Source of the DNA: Chryseosolibacter sp966080355
Lineage (GTDB): Bacteria > Bacteroidota > Bacteroidia > Cytophagales > Cyclobacteriaceae
NCBI GenBank assembly: GCA_966080355.1
Contig: CBHROW010000053.1
Coordinates: 1-19,947, forward strand
Reading direction: 5' to 3'
Length of the DNA: 19,947 nt
A program made the translations under genes and the position numbers. Of this stretch, positions 7,457 through 15,876 are shown one piece after another. Under the pieces are notes generated by a model. The model saw nothing but the letters and a program-made list of their open reading frames with translations. It made no database searches and was not told the origin of the DNA. Numbering within the stretch: position 1 is the first letter of the stretch; each line of letters begins with the position of its first letter.

Positions 7457-9022
7457 TTATTGGTAACCATCGTTTTGCTTTAAAGTTGGGTTTGCGCTTC
7501 GATCGGCTGCGGGAATCGGGAACAGATCGCGATAGGAATCGGTTAAAGCACCTTCTTTTACGCCTCCCTTCCACGGCCACAGGTAATCGCCACCGGTGAA
7601 TTTTCCAAAGCGGATCAGGTCGGTTCTTCGGTGACCCTCCCAATACAACTCACGAGCGCGTTCATCGAGGATGAAGTTGAGCGTAAGGTCAGAAGAAGTG
7701 ATGTTTCCACTCGCGTTACCATAAGCGCGTGTTCTGACTGCATTCACCGAGTTCAAAGCGTCACCGCTTGTAGCACCACTGCCTCCACGGAGCACCGCTT
7801 CCGCCAACATCAAATGCGCATCGGCCAAACGGAACATCGGATAGTCGGTGTTCACAAAGTCTGCATGGTAGTTTGACACGATCTGGCCGGCCAGCGTCTT
7901 GTTTCTGAACTTGGTCATGCCATAACCTTCCAGATATTGTCCAACGTCATTGATCTCGAGTGTTCTTCCATCGGTGTAGAACAATCCTCGAGTATCAGAT
8001 CCATTTGACGGAAATTTCGCTACGAAAGCGGAGGTTGTGCGGATTCCACCCCAGCCTCCACCGGTTCCGAACATATTGTAAGCGTCCATGCTTCCACCGA
8101 TCGGTGCGTGAACGAGGTACACCATGCCTCCGTAAGACTGAGTTTTCTGCGAATCGAAATTGATCGCAAAGATCATTTCGGGGCTTGTGTCGTTATCGGC
8201 AACAAATGAGTGGCGATAATTCGATGGCAACGAATATCCAGCAGCCAGAACTTTTTTCAACGCGGTGATGGCATCGGTGTAACGCGCCTGATCGACATAT
8301 ACTTCTGCATTGAGGAAAAGTTTGGCCTGGAGCATCCACAACGCAGCCTGATCAGCACGCCCATATTCGAAGCGAGGTGCCCCGAGCGAAGATTCAATCG
8401 CGGCAAGTTCGCTTTCAATGTAGGCGAACAATTCGGCACGCGTGGTCTGTTTTGGATAGAATGCGCCTGGCTTGTCGGCTTCGGTTACGAATGGAGGATT
8501 TCCGAAAAGATCAAGCGCATGATAGTACGCAAGGGCTCTAAGGAAACGCGCTTCCGCTGCAAATTGCTGGATCTCGGAATCACCATTACCTGTAGTCACG
8601 CGGATGTACTCGTTGCAAAGGGCCACCGTATACATGATGCGGGAATAAACTGCAGCAATGAACGTGTCTGAAGAAGTCCAGGTCTGATAATGAAAATCTT
8701 TGATGGTTGCGTCATTCCATGAAATGATCGCTTCATCCGTAGTCAGCTCCTGGCAATTCCAATATTGACGAAGATAGTTTCCGAAGCCTTCATCGATACC
8801 TGCGATGTCAGCATTTCCGGCAGGACCTTGTTGTCCACTCAAAGCAAAAGTTGCATAGAGCTTCGCAAGGCCTTGCTTGTAAGCCTCCGGAGAATCGTAG
8901 ACAGATTCTGCGCTCTTCACCTGTGGACCGAGGTCTTTGGGGTCGAGCTCGCTGAAGCACGAAGACATCAACACCATCAGGCTCAATGCTCCGGCTGCAA
9001 TAGATTTATTGTTAAAATACAT
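7457..9022 (-). CDS. susD: SusD/RagB-family outer-membrane nutrient-binding lipoprotein
   Basis: This 521-aa SusD homologue is the lid and glycan-binding partner of the SusC transporter. I start at ATG 9022; a TTG two codons upstream also keeps the frame open but is less likely. The signal peptide ends in LMVLMSSC (Cys22), giving a lipoprotein, and the next residues FSELDP are typical of SusD N-termini. Visible family features are YNxYIR-like alpha-helical TPR segments, AEARFLRALAYYHALDLFGNPPFV (shown here in two parts: AEARFLRALAYYHA and LDLFGNPPF), and the C-terminal LDERARELYWEGHRRTDLIR motif. It lies 13 nt after the susC stop and 22 nt before the susE start, so it is certainly co-transcribed with both. 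Length is usual for the family. Specificity for starch is inferred from the neighbours, not from binding residues. Confidence 0.95.
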   Translation of the reverse strand: MYFNNKSIAAGALSLMVLMSSCFSELDPKDLGPQVKSAESVYDSPEAYKQGLAKLYATFALSGQQGPAGNADIAGIDEGFGNYLRQYWNCQELTTDEAIISWNDATIKDFHYQTWTSSDTFIAAVYSRIMYTVALCNEYIRVTTGNGDSEIQQFAAEARFLRALAYYHALDLFGNPPFVTEADKPGAFYPKQTTRAELFAYIESELAAIESSLGAPRFEYGRADQAALWMLQAKLFLNAEVYVDQARYTDAITALKKVLAAGYSLPSNYRHSFVADNDTSPEMIFAINFDSQKTQSYGGMVYLVHAPIGGSMDAYNMFGTGGGWGGIRTTSAFVAKFPSNGSDTRGLFYTDGRTLEINDVGQYLEGYGMTKFRNKTLAGQIVSNYHADFVNTDYPMFRLADAHLMLAEAVLRGGSGATSGDALNSVNAVRTRAYGNASGNITSSDLTLNFILDERARELYWEGHRRTDLIRFGKFTGGDYLWPWKGGVKEGALTDSYRDLFPIPAADRSANPTLKQNDGYQ

Positions 9023-9035
9023 AATCAAATCTCTT

Positions 9036-12000
9036 TTAGTAGGTCAGGTTAATACCAAACAAGAAAGTTTTCGGGCGCGGGTAGAAATTGTTGTCAATTC
9101 CTCCGGCAACTTCCGGATCAAGTCCGCTGTACTTGGTGATCACGAGTGCATTCTGTGCAGTGAAACTGAATCTTGCTCTTAGTTTTTCGGTGAACAAATG
9201 ATTTACTGTGTAGCCAATTCCGATGTTATCGAGTTTGAAGAACGATGCGTTTTCAACATAGTAATCAGAGAACAACTGCTGCGCTTTGAAGTTGGTATCC
9301 TTGATCGCTGTGGGAACATTGCTGAACACACCGGACTGATAATAGAAGTTCGAATAGATCGCGTTGCTGGACTGCACGTTGTTATACACGTAGTTGCCGA
9401 GGCTCACACGACTCGAGAACGCAAAATCGAAATTCTTCACATTCAATCGTGAGTTGATACCGATCAGATGCTGCGCCATCGGACTGTGGTTGTGATATTT
9501 GTTTTTCTCATTTGAGGTGACCGATCCACCAAGGCCCGTGCGATCTACATACAATCCTTCGATCGGCTTTCCGTTGGTATCGTAGATTTGTTCAAACGTA
9601 TAGAACGAGTTAGCCGGATAACCTACACTGTGGATCTGGATATTATTTCCTACACCGCCCGAGATCAAACCTACCGCAACACCTGAGAATGTTGGATCTG
9701 AGGTCTGTCTGAGTTTTGTAATCTCGTTCACATTGTGTGCGTAATTAAGTCCCACATTCCATTTCACATTGCTTGTTTCAACTACACCGGCATTCAATGT
9801 CACTTCGAAACCGTTGTTCTCAAGATCACCGATGTTCGTTGTGAGATAGTTTGAGAAGTTACTACCTGCAGCAATGGGAATGCTATTTATCAAATCGCTC
9901 GTGTGGCGTTTGTACACATCTACGCTTCCGCTTAATCTGTTGTTGAAGAAACCGAAGTCAAGCGCTACGTTAAGGGTAGAAGTTTTCTCCCAGTGGATCT
10001 TTGCATCGTACGGATCAGGTCTCAATGTTTTGTAGAAATTGTTTCCGAATTGGTATGATGCGGTCGGTGTACTGAGTGTATACTTCGTGAAGTAAGGATA
10101 AGGGTTATTACCGATATCTTGCTGCCCTGTGAGACCGTAACCCGCTCTCAACTTCAGGTTGCTGATGGCCTGAATATTTTTCAACACACCTTCCTGATTA
10201 ATTCTCCATCCCAATGATACGGCAGGGAAAAGTCCAGAGCGATTATCGCCACCAAAGCGCGAAGTATAATCGTCACGCAACGTAGCAGTAAGCAGGTACT
10301 TATCATTGAATGAATAATTGATACGGGCGAAAAGTGAGATCAGGTCGTTTGGGTTGATCGTCACAAGTGGACTATCCGCCACATTGTCGTCATCGGTGTC
10401 CATACCGGCAGTTACATTGCCAGCACCGTTACGCGTAATCGTTTTGGCTTCGCGCTTAAAAGATTGATACGAGTGCCCGATGGTTGCATCGATGCGGCTT
10501 CCGCCAATTTCCTTCGTATAATTCAAATAGATATCACGAAGCTTCGAAGTGTTATTGCCAGTGTAATGCGTGAATGAACCTGGGCCGCCACGAAAGGTAA
10601 ATCCTGCATCTACAGGCTGATTATTATTTCCATCGCTCTTCTGAATATCAAAACCTGCATTCACATTGGCGCGAAGATCGGGCAGGAATGGCAGGCGATA
10701 ATCAAGCTGCAAATTTCCAAGGTAACGCTGTACGCTCGAGCGGTTGTCAGTTTGTTCGATCAACGCAACCGGGTTTCCTGGTGCAATAAGTGTTGGTGCA
10801 CCATCAGGATTGACAGATCCGTCTGGCAGATTGTCGGCAATTTCAGTCCAGGTGAAATATCCACCGTACTTTGTGTTACCGTTGCGGATCGGTTGAGTTG
10901 GATCAAAGATCACTGCGGAGCCGACAGCGCCTTCGTTGCCAAAATTATTTTTAGAGAACGAAGTCTTGAGGTTCGCATTTACTTTCAGGTTGTCGTCAAG
11001 CAGGCTCGGGGTCAGCGAGATGTTCAGCGAGTTGCGGTTCACATCGGTATTTTTCAGTATACCGTTTTGCTGTGTATAGCCATATGATATCCTATAAGGA
11101 ACGTCTTTATAGGTTCCCGACACGCTCAGGTTGTGATCATGCGAGATCCCTGTTCTGTAAATCTCCTTTTGCCAATCGGTGTTTGCCTCCCCAAGTCGCG
11201 ACAGTGCTGCAGGAGCAAGCCCGCTCACGGTACCATCGTTGGCAAGTTGCGTTACGAAGTCACGATACTCGTCACCGCTGAACACGTCCATAAGTTTGCG
11301 AGGCGATGCTGCTGAGATCGTTCCATTGTACTGAATCTCAGGCTTGCCTGCTTTTCCTTTTTTCGTTGTAATGATGATTACACCATTAGAAGCACGAAGA
11401 CCGTAGATCGCGGTTGCAGACGCGTCTTTCAACACGGTGAAGCTTTCGATGTCGTTCGGATTGAGTGATGCGAGTGGATTGGCCGTTCCACCGATGCCTG
11501 TGTTATCGACCGGGAATCCGTCAATAACAATAAGCGGATCGTTACTTGCGTTCAGTGAAGATCCACCGCGGATGCGAATGGTTGATCCCGCTCCCGGAGC
11601 ACCGCTGTTGGTCACCACGGAAACACCGGCTACGCGGCCGATCATGAGATCCTGAGGCGAAGTAAGAACACCGCGGTTGAAGTCTTTGTTGTTGAGCGCC
11701 ACGATCGAGCCAGTTACGTCTTCGCGTTTTTGCTCACCGTATCCAACCACAACAATTTCACCGAGTGCGGTCACATCGGCTTCCAGGTTTACGTTGATAG
11801 TCGATTGTGTGCCCACCGCAATTTCCTGCGATGCATAGCCCACGAAAGAAAATACCAGTGTGGCGTTCTGGCCGACCTGGATGGAGAAGTTTCCATCTCC
11901 GTCAGTTACCGTACCGTTGGCGGTTCCTTTCTCAAGGATACTCACGCCCGGCAATCCGGTTCCATCGTCTGCAGAGGTGACTTTACCAGTCACGCGCGAT

Positions 12001-12074
12001 TGGCTCCATGCCGTGAACGAGCATAGGACCACTGCTGCAAAGACGAATGTTTTGAGCAGATAAAATTTTATCAT
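9036..12074 (-). CDS. susC: SusC/RagA-family TonB-dependent outer-membrane transporter
   Basis: This 1012-aa TonB-dependent transporter imports oligosaccharides together with SusD. It has a signal peptide at 1-24 (ending FTAWS). A carboxypeptidase-D-like regulatory domain follows at about 26-100 (VTGKVTSADDGTGLPGVSI). The TonB-box-like EIVVVGYG lies at about 106-113, and a plug domain at about 117-240 with IRIRGGSSLNASNDPLIVID and the family signature SATAIYGLRASNGVIIITTK. A 22-strand-type barrel ends in the usual terminal aromatic residue (GINLTY). It is the first gene of the - strand operon and is transcribed away from the LacI-family gene, so it is the obvious target of the operators at 12192-12254. 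The N-terminal extension makes it a SusC-type rather than a siderophore-type receptor. Function on maltodextrins is inferred from the locus. Confidence 0.96.
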   Translation of the reverse strand: MIKFYLLKTFVFAAVVLCSFTAWSQSRVTGKVTSADDGTGLPGVSILEKGTANGTVTDGDGNFSIQVGQNATLVFSFVGYASQEIAVGTQSTINVNLEADVTALGEIVVVGYGEQKREDVTGSIVALNNKDFNRGVLTSPQDLMIGRVAGVSVVTNSGAPGAGSTIRIRGGSSLNASNDPLIVIDGFPVDNTGIGGTANPLASLNPNDIESFTVLKDASATAIYGLRASNGVIIITTKKGKAGKPEIQYNGTISAASPRKLMDVFSGDEYRDFVTQLANDGTVSGLAPAALSRLGEANTDWQKEIYRTGISHDHNLSVSGTYKDVPYRISYGYTQQNGILKNTDVNRNSLNISLTPSLLDDNLKVNANLKTSFSKNNFGNEGAVGSAVIFDPTQPIRNGNTKYGGYFTWTEIADNLPDGSVNPDGAPTLIAPGNPVALIEQTDNRSSVQRYLGNLQLDYRLPFLPDLRANVNAGFDIQKSDGNNNQPVDAGFTFRGGPGSFTHYTGNNTSKLRDIYLNYTKEIGGSRIDATIGHSYQSFKREAKTITRNGAGNVTAGMDTDDDNVADSPLVTINPNDLISLFARINYSFNDKYLLTATLRDDYTSRFGGDNRSGLFPAVSLGWRINQEGVLKNIQAISNLKLRAGYGLTGQQDIGNNPYPYFTKYTLSTPTASYQFGNNFYKTLRPDPYDAKIHWEKTSTLNVALDFGFFNNRLSGSVDVYKRHTSDLINSIPIAAGSNFSNYLTTNIGDLENNGFEVTLNAGVVETSNVKWNVGLNYAHNVNEITKLRQTSDPTFSGVAVGLISGGVGNNIQIHSVGYPANSFYTFEQIYDTNGKPIEGLYVDRTGLGGSVTSNEKNKYHNHSPMAQHLIGINSRLNVKNFDFAFSSRVSLGNYVYNNVQSSNAIYSNFYYQSGVFSNVPTAIKDTNFKAQQLFSDYYVENASFFKLDNIGIGYTVNHLFTEKLRARFSFTAQNALVITKYSGLDPEVAGGIDNNFYPRPKTFLFGINLTY

Positions 12075-12191
12075 GGTTTACTGTTAAAAGGTTAATTGAT
12101 GAAATGATTGACCTTGAAAAATAAGTTTGGGCATAATCCAAAAATTGAAAACGGCAATAAAAATTCACGAAATCGAAGCCGATAACGAGCG

Positions 12192-12205
12192 CGCAAACGA
12201 TTGCG
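12192..12205. promoter_or_regulatory. LacI/PurR-type operator, near-perfect palindrome
   Basis: The 14-bp CGCAAACGATTGCG is palindromic except for the two bases flanking its central CG. It fits the general LacI-family operator form GCAAnCGnTTGC and closely resembles the PurR/MalR consensus type. It sits 64 bp upstream of the regulator ATG and about 118 bp upstream of susC, so the LacI-family protein encoded next door is the natural ligand. Confidence 0.65.
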
Positions 12206-12224
12206 ATTTTTTTGAAATATTTGT

Positions 12225-12235
12225 GCAACGGTTGC
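12225..12235. promoter_or_regulatory. Second operator-like palindrome (GCAAC-G-GTTGC)
   Basis: This is an 11-bp inverted repeat with a one-base centre, sharing the GCAA/TTGC arms of the site at 12192 but with one base less between the arms. Its centre (12230) is 31.5 bp, three helical turns, from the centre of the first site (12198.5). That supports cooperative binding on the same DNA face. It lies 33 bp upstream of the regulator ATG, a position suited to autoregulation. Confidence 0.4.
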
Positions 12236-12246
12236 GGAGATTATTG

Positions 12247-12254
12247 CGGTACCG
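12247..12254. promoter_or_regulatory. Third short palindrome CGGTACCG in the control region
   Basis: This perfect 8-bp palindrome is centred at 12250.5, 20.5 bp (about two helical turns) from the centre of the second palindrome and only 14 bp before the regulator ATG. It shares no arm sequence with the other two sites, so it could be unrelated. Its phasing and a second copy of the surrounding 11-mer near window position 3 are the reasons to list it. Confidence 0.25.
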
Positions 12255-12268
12255 TTTAAATTGCATTC

Positions 12269-13321
12269 ATGAAATACAACCAGGTAACCATCAAAGACAT
12301 TGCACGCGAACTGGGGATTTCCCCATCCACTGTTTCGCGGGCGCTAAAAGACCACCCCGACATTAGCCCGGAAACCAAAAAAGCAGTTAACGAGCTGGCT
12401 GAAAAGCTCAACTATCAGCCCAACATTGTGGCTTTGAGCCTCCGTCAAAGCAAAACGAACACGATCGGAGTCATCATTCCCGAACTTGTCCACTTCTTTT
12501 TTTCAACCGTCATCAGCGGGATAGAAGATGTGGCCTACAGTGCTGGGTATAACGTGATTATCACGCAGTCGAACGAATCGCTTCAGCGTGAAAAGACCGA
12601 CATCAAAGCGCTTTTCAATTCTCGCGTGGATGGAATGCTTATTTCAGTCTCTCGTGAAACAAATACGTTCGATCACATCGAAGGCATTCTGGCGAAAGGT
12701 GTTCCCATGGTGTTCTTCGACCGCGTTTATGAGAATGCGAACTCAAGCAAGATCATTGTAGACGATTTGAGTGGTGCAAAAGAAGCTACTCTCCATTTAA
12801 TAGATCAAGGATGCAAACGCATCGCTCACCTCGAAGGACCACCAAATCTTGAAATCACCAAACAACGCCTGGAAGGCTACCTCGAAGCGCTGAAAGAACA
12901 TAAAATTCCCGTTAATAAAAGCCTGATCATGGCCTGTCCACTCGGCACCATTGAGGAAGGGAAAAAAGCAACCGAGAAGCTGCTTCAAATGCCGCAGCCT
13001 CCGGATGCAATCTTCGCTACCAACGACCCGGCTGCTATGGGCGCCATGCAGGCGATCAAAGAAGCTGGCTTGAAAATCCCTAAAGACATTGCCGTTGTTG
13101 GATTCAGCAACTGGTTCTTTAGCGCCCTCCTCGATCCGCCATTGACCTCGGTTGATCAGCCCGGCTTTGAAATGTGACAAGAGGCCGCCAAGCTTCTCAT
13201 TCGCCAAATCGAATTGAAGTCGAAGAACAGCGATGTGGATGTTCAGGCTGAGACGAAAGTTCTCAAGACCAGGCTCGTTGTTCGTGACTCTTCATTGAAG
13301 AAGGGAAAGAAGACGAAGTAA
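12269..13321 (+). pseudogene. LacI-family transcriptional regulator interrupted by an in-frame TGA
   Basis: This is a sugar-responsive LacI/GalR-type regulator, probably controlling the divergent susC operon and itself. The N-terminal helix-turn-helix is intact (TIKDIARELGISPSTVSRAL, about residues 7-26) and is followed by a hinge helix ending LNYQPN. The periplasmic-binding-protein-like effector domain then runs to the end. A TGA at 13175-13177 falls at codon 303, directly after the family motif QPGFEM. Beyond it the same frame continues as QEAAKLLIRQIE and closes at TAA 13319-13321. Without the stop the protein would be 350 aa, a normal LacI length. Homologues usually have Gly at this place (FEMGQEAA), so a GGA-to-TGA change is the simplest explanation. 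A 302-aa truncated product would keep DNA binding but lose the last part of the C-terminal subdomain. Start: ATG 12269, the first in the open frame that gives a full HTH. Confidence 0.85.
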
Positions 13322-13351
13322 GTTCAGGGTTCACGGTTTACGGTTCACGGG
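13321..13351 (+). repeat. Imperfect heptamer tandem repeat (GGTTCAC-type)
   Basis: A 7-nt unit repeats directly after the regulator gene: AGTTCAG at 13321, GGTTCAC at 13328, GGTTTAC at 13335 and GGTTCAC at 13342, then GGG. The last unit also pairs with an inverted copy at 13369-13378 to form the terminator stem. A second, differently sequenced period-7 repeat lies at 19714-19737. Confidence 0.6.
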
Positions 13352-13389
13352 AGTGTTTCAAGCGCTATCGTGAACCGTTTTAATTTTTT
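13340..13389 (+). terminator. Rho-independent-type terminator after the LacI-family gene
   Basis: The arms acggttcacg (13340-13349) and cgtgaaccgt (13369-13378) form a perfect 10-bp stem with a 19-nt loop. It is followed by a T-rich tract (13378-13389, interrupted by two A). It begins 18 nt after the final stop of the regulator frame and ends before the putative GH31 promoter, so it separates the two transcription units. The left arm lies within the heptamer repeats. Confidence 0.65.
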
Positions 13390-13417
13390 GGCTATTACTC
13401 AGCGTCTGTTAACTTTA
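13387..13417 (+). promoter_or_regulatory. Putative Bacteroidota-type promoter of the GH31 operon
   Basis: TTTG at 13387-13390 is followed after 19 nt by TAACTTTA (13410-13417). This matches the Bacteroidota sigma consensus TTTG / TAnnTTTG at all but the last base. Transcription would begin near 13422-13425, giving a leader of about 20 nt before the GH31 ATG at 13443. No operator-like palindrome overlaps it. Confidence 0.45.
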
Positions 13418-13442
13418 GCATTCTTAAAATCTTCTTGTCTTC

Positions 13443-15854
13443 ATGGGTTATAAGCTTAACAAAGTACTGAGTCAACGTGTAGGGAAGATCACGACCTGGA
13501 AAAAAGAAATTGCAGGAATAGTTGGTGAGACTTCCGCACATAAATTCAGGATTCAATTTTATTCAGAGTCGATCGCCCGCATTACGATCACGAAAGAAAA
13601 TGAGTTTGAAGATTTTTCGTACGCGGTTATCGCAGAACCTTCCGATACGAAAGTCGACATCTCCGAAACAACGGACAGGCTTACGGCCCGGACCTCAAAA
13701 TTTCAACTCGATATCAAGAAAGATTCATTTCATACTTCGTTCTCCGACCTAAAAGGAAATGTGATCAATGAAGACGATACGTTTGCCACGAGCTGGAATG
13801 GCGAGCAAGTCACTACTTACAAAAAACTTCAGGAAGGCGAACGTTTCATCGGCCTTGGCGAAAAGACCGGCTCGCTCGACAGGCGCGGTCACGGTTACAC
13901 CAACTGGAACACCGACAACTTCGGCTATGGTTCAGGTGCCGACCCATTATACTCATCAGTGCCGTTCTATATCGGCCTTCATCATAGTCTTGTTTACGGG
14001 ATCTTCTTCGACAACACGCACAAAACATTTTTCAACTTCGGGGCATCGAACGACAGATTTGCGAGCTTCGCGGCCGACAGTGGTGAAATGAACTATTATT
14101 TCATCTACGGAGAAAGCGTAGCTGAAATTATTGCTCAATACACGCACCTCACCGGAAGGATGGAAATGCCTCCGCTGTGGAGCATCGGCTATCAGCAATG
14201 TCGCTACAGTTACTATCCCGACAAGGAAGTGATGAGTATCGCCAACACTTTCCGCGAAAAGGATATCCCGGCTGATGCGATCGTGTTCGACATACATTAT
14301 ATGGAGTCGTACTAGATCTTCTCGTGGAGCAAGCGTGATTTTCCTCAGCCGAAAAAGTTGCTTGACGATCTGAAGCAAAATGGGTTCAATGTAGTGGTGA
14401 TGTGCGATCCGGGAATTAAAGTTGAAAAAGGATATGAGGCTTATGAAGGCGGTGTGAAGCAGGACGTCTTTATCAAATATCCTGACGGCACGAATTACAC
14501 CGGGCAGGTCTGGCCTGGATGGTGCAACTTCCCCGACTTCACCAATCCAAAAACACGCGCGTGGTGGAAAGAGCATTTCAAATCGTATGTCGAGCTTGGC
14601 GTTCAAGGTTTTTGGAACGACATGAACGAGATCGCAACATGGGGAAATATGCTGCCTGAAAACATCGAGATGGATTTTGAAGGGCAAAAAGCTACGATGC
14701 GCAGGGGGCGAAATATTTATGGTTTCCAGATGGCACGAAGCACTTACGAGGGAACTAAATCACTCATGAAAAACCGCAGGCCGTTCAACCTCACGCGTTC
14801 GGGCTTTGCTGGGATTCAGCGTTATGCTGCTGTATGGACAGGAGATAACGTAGCATACGATGAGCACATGATGCTTGGCGTTCGCATTGTCAACAGCATG
14901 GGATTATCCGGAATTGCTTTCGCGGGATATGACGTAGGAGGATTTGTGGGCAACGCAGACTCAAAATTGTTTGCGCGCTGGATCTCGATCGGAGCCTTCT
15001 CCCCTTTCTTCCGCGGACATTCCATGATCAACAGCCGTGATTCGGAGCCATGGTCGTATGGTGAAGATGTTGAACAGATCTCGCGCAACTATATCAAGTT
15101 CCGCTACCAGCTTCTTCCTTACATATACACTTTGTTTCACGAAGCGAGTGTCAACGGGATGCCCGTTCAGCGTTCACTCGCGATAGATTATACATTCGAT
15201 AATCGCGTGTACGATGGGCAGTTCCAGCATCAATATCTTTTTGGCCCATCCATTCTCGTAGCACCGGTTGAAAGCAATAAAGACTTTGTGAAAGTTCTAT
15301 TGCCTGAAGCTGATATGTGGTACAGTGTTTACAACGGACAAAAACATGTTGGCAATCAGGAGCTGATCCTTGAATGCCCACTGCATCGGCTGCCTGTATT
15401 CGTGAAAGGTGGTGCAATTCTTCCGATGCAACCAACAAAATCGCATACTGGTGAATCAAATGACCTGTTGATACTCCACGTTTACGCAGGACTCTCCGAT
15501 TCCGCTTTTGACTTTTACGAAGACGATGGATCATCGTTCGATTACCAGAAAGGGCGATTCACAAAACGCAAAATCGGTTATAGCCCTGCGAAAAAATCCA
15601 TAACGATGGGATCTGCAGATGGAGGTTTCAAAAGCACCTACAAAAAGACCAAACTTGTTCTCCACGGTTTCGACCACACGTTGAAGCAAGTAAAAGTGAA
15701 CGGACAAGCCCGCAGTCTCACTTCAGCATCGAACAGCTTTTTTGCCGGGCTCGAAAAATACGATCCGATAAAAGATCCGGAACCAGCACCAACCGAGAAT
15801 GTTTTGGTGACTGAATTTGACTATCATACGAATGAGATCGCCATCCAATGGTGA
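13443..15854 (+). pseudogene. GH31 alpha-glucosidase interrupted by an in-frame TAG
   Basis: GH31 alpha-glucosidases release terminal glucose from maltooligosaccharides. No signal peptide is visible (MGYKLNKVLSQ), so the enzyme would be cytosolic. The N-terminal beta-sandwich domain (about 1-245, with FIGLGEKTG and YTNWNTD) leads into the barrel (PPLWSIGYQQCRYSYYP). A TAG at 14313-14315 (codon 291) interrupts the conserved stretch DIHYMESY-stop-IFSW, where homologues usually have Lys; AAG to TAG would explain it. The same frame then continues to TGA 15852-15854: GFWNDMNE carries the nucleophile (D393), WTGDN the acid/base (D468), and a C-terminal beta region follows. Restored length is 803 residues, normal for GH31. 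A product ending at the stop (290 aa) lacks both catalytic residues. The gene heads a + strand cluster with the MFS transporter 22 nt downstream. Confidence 0.88.
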
Positions 15855-15876
15855 GTTACCAAATCTGCAAACGCCA

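Larger units (their letters stand above)
12075..12268. promoter_or_regulatory. Divergent susC / LacI-family regulator intergenic control region
   Basis: These 194 bp separate the two divergent start codons and must hold both promoters. Three short palindromes cluster in the half nearer the regulator gene (listed separately). I see no convincing Bacteroidota promoter (TTTG, about 19 nt, TAnnTTTG) for either gene. The nearest -7-like matches are TATTTTTC on the - strand about 40 nt before susC and AATATTTG (12216-12223) on the + strand, both without a good -33 box. The susC-proximal part is A/T-rich, as usual for leader DNA in this phylum. Confidence 0.6.

Noticed and set aside
13175..14315. 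Alternative genetic code (TGA or TAG read as sense codons)
   Set aside because: TGA is the normal end of the T9SS amylase (3144-3146), GH31 (15852-15854) and the transporter (17245-17247). TAG ends susE (6052-6054) and the last lipoprotein (19709-19711). The two internal stops also use different codons.
13956..14687. 243-aa open frame on the - strand across the GH31 stop
   Set aside because: It is antisense to strongly conserved GH31 sequence, has no recognisable domain, and spans the region only because of shared codon bias.
15817..15876. Upstream start for the MFS transporter
   Set aside because: It overlaps conserved GH31 coding sequence and adds a non-conserved hydrophilic tail; ATG 15877 suits the 22-nt spacing.
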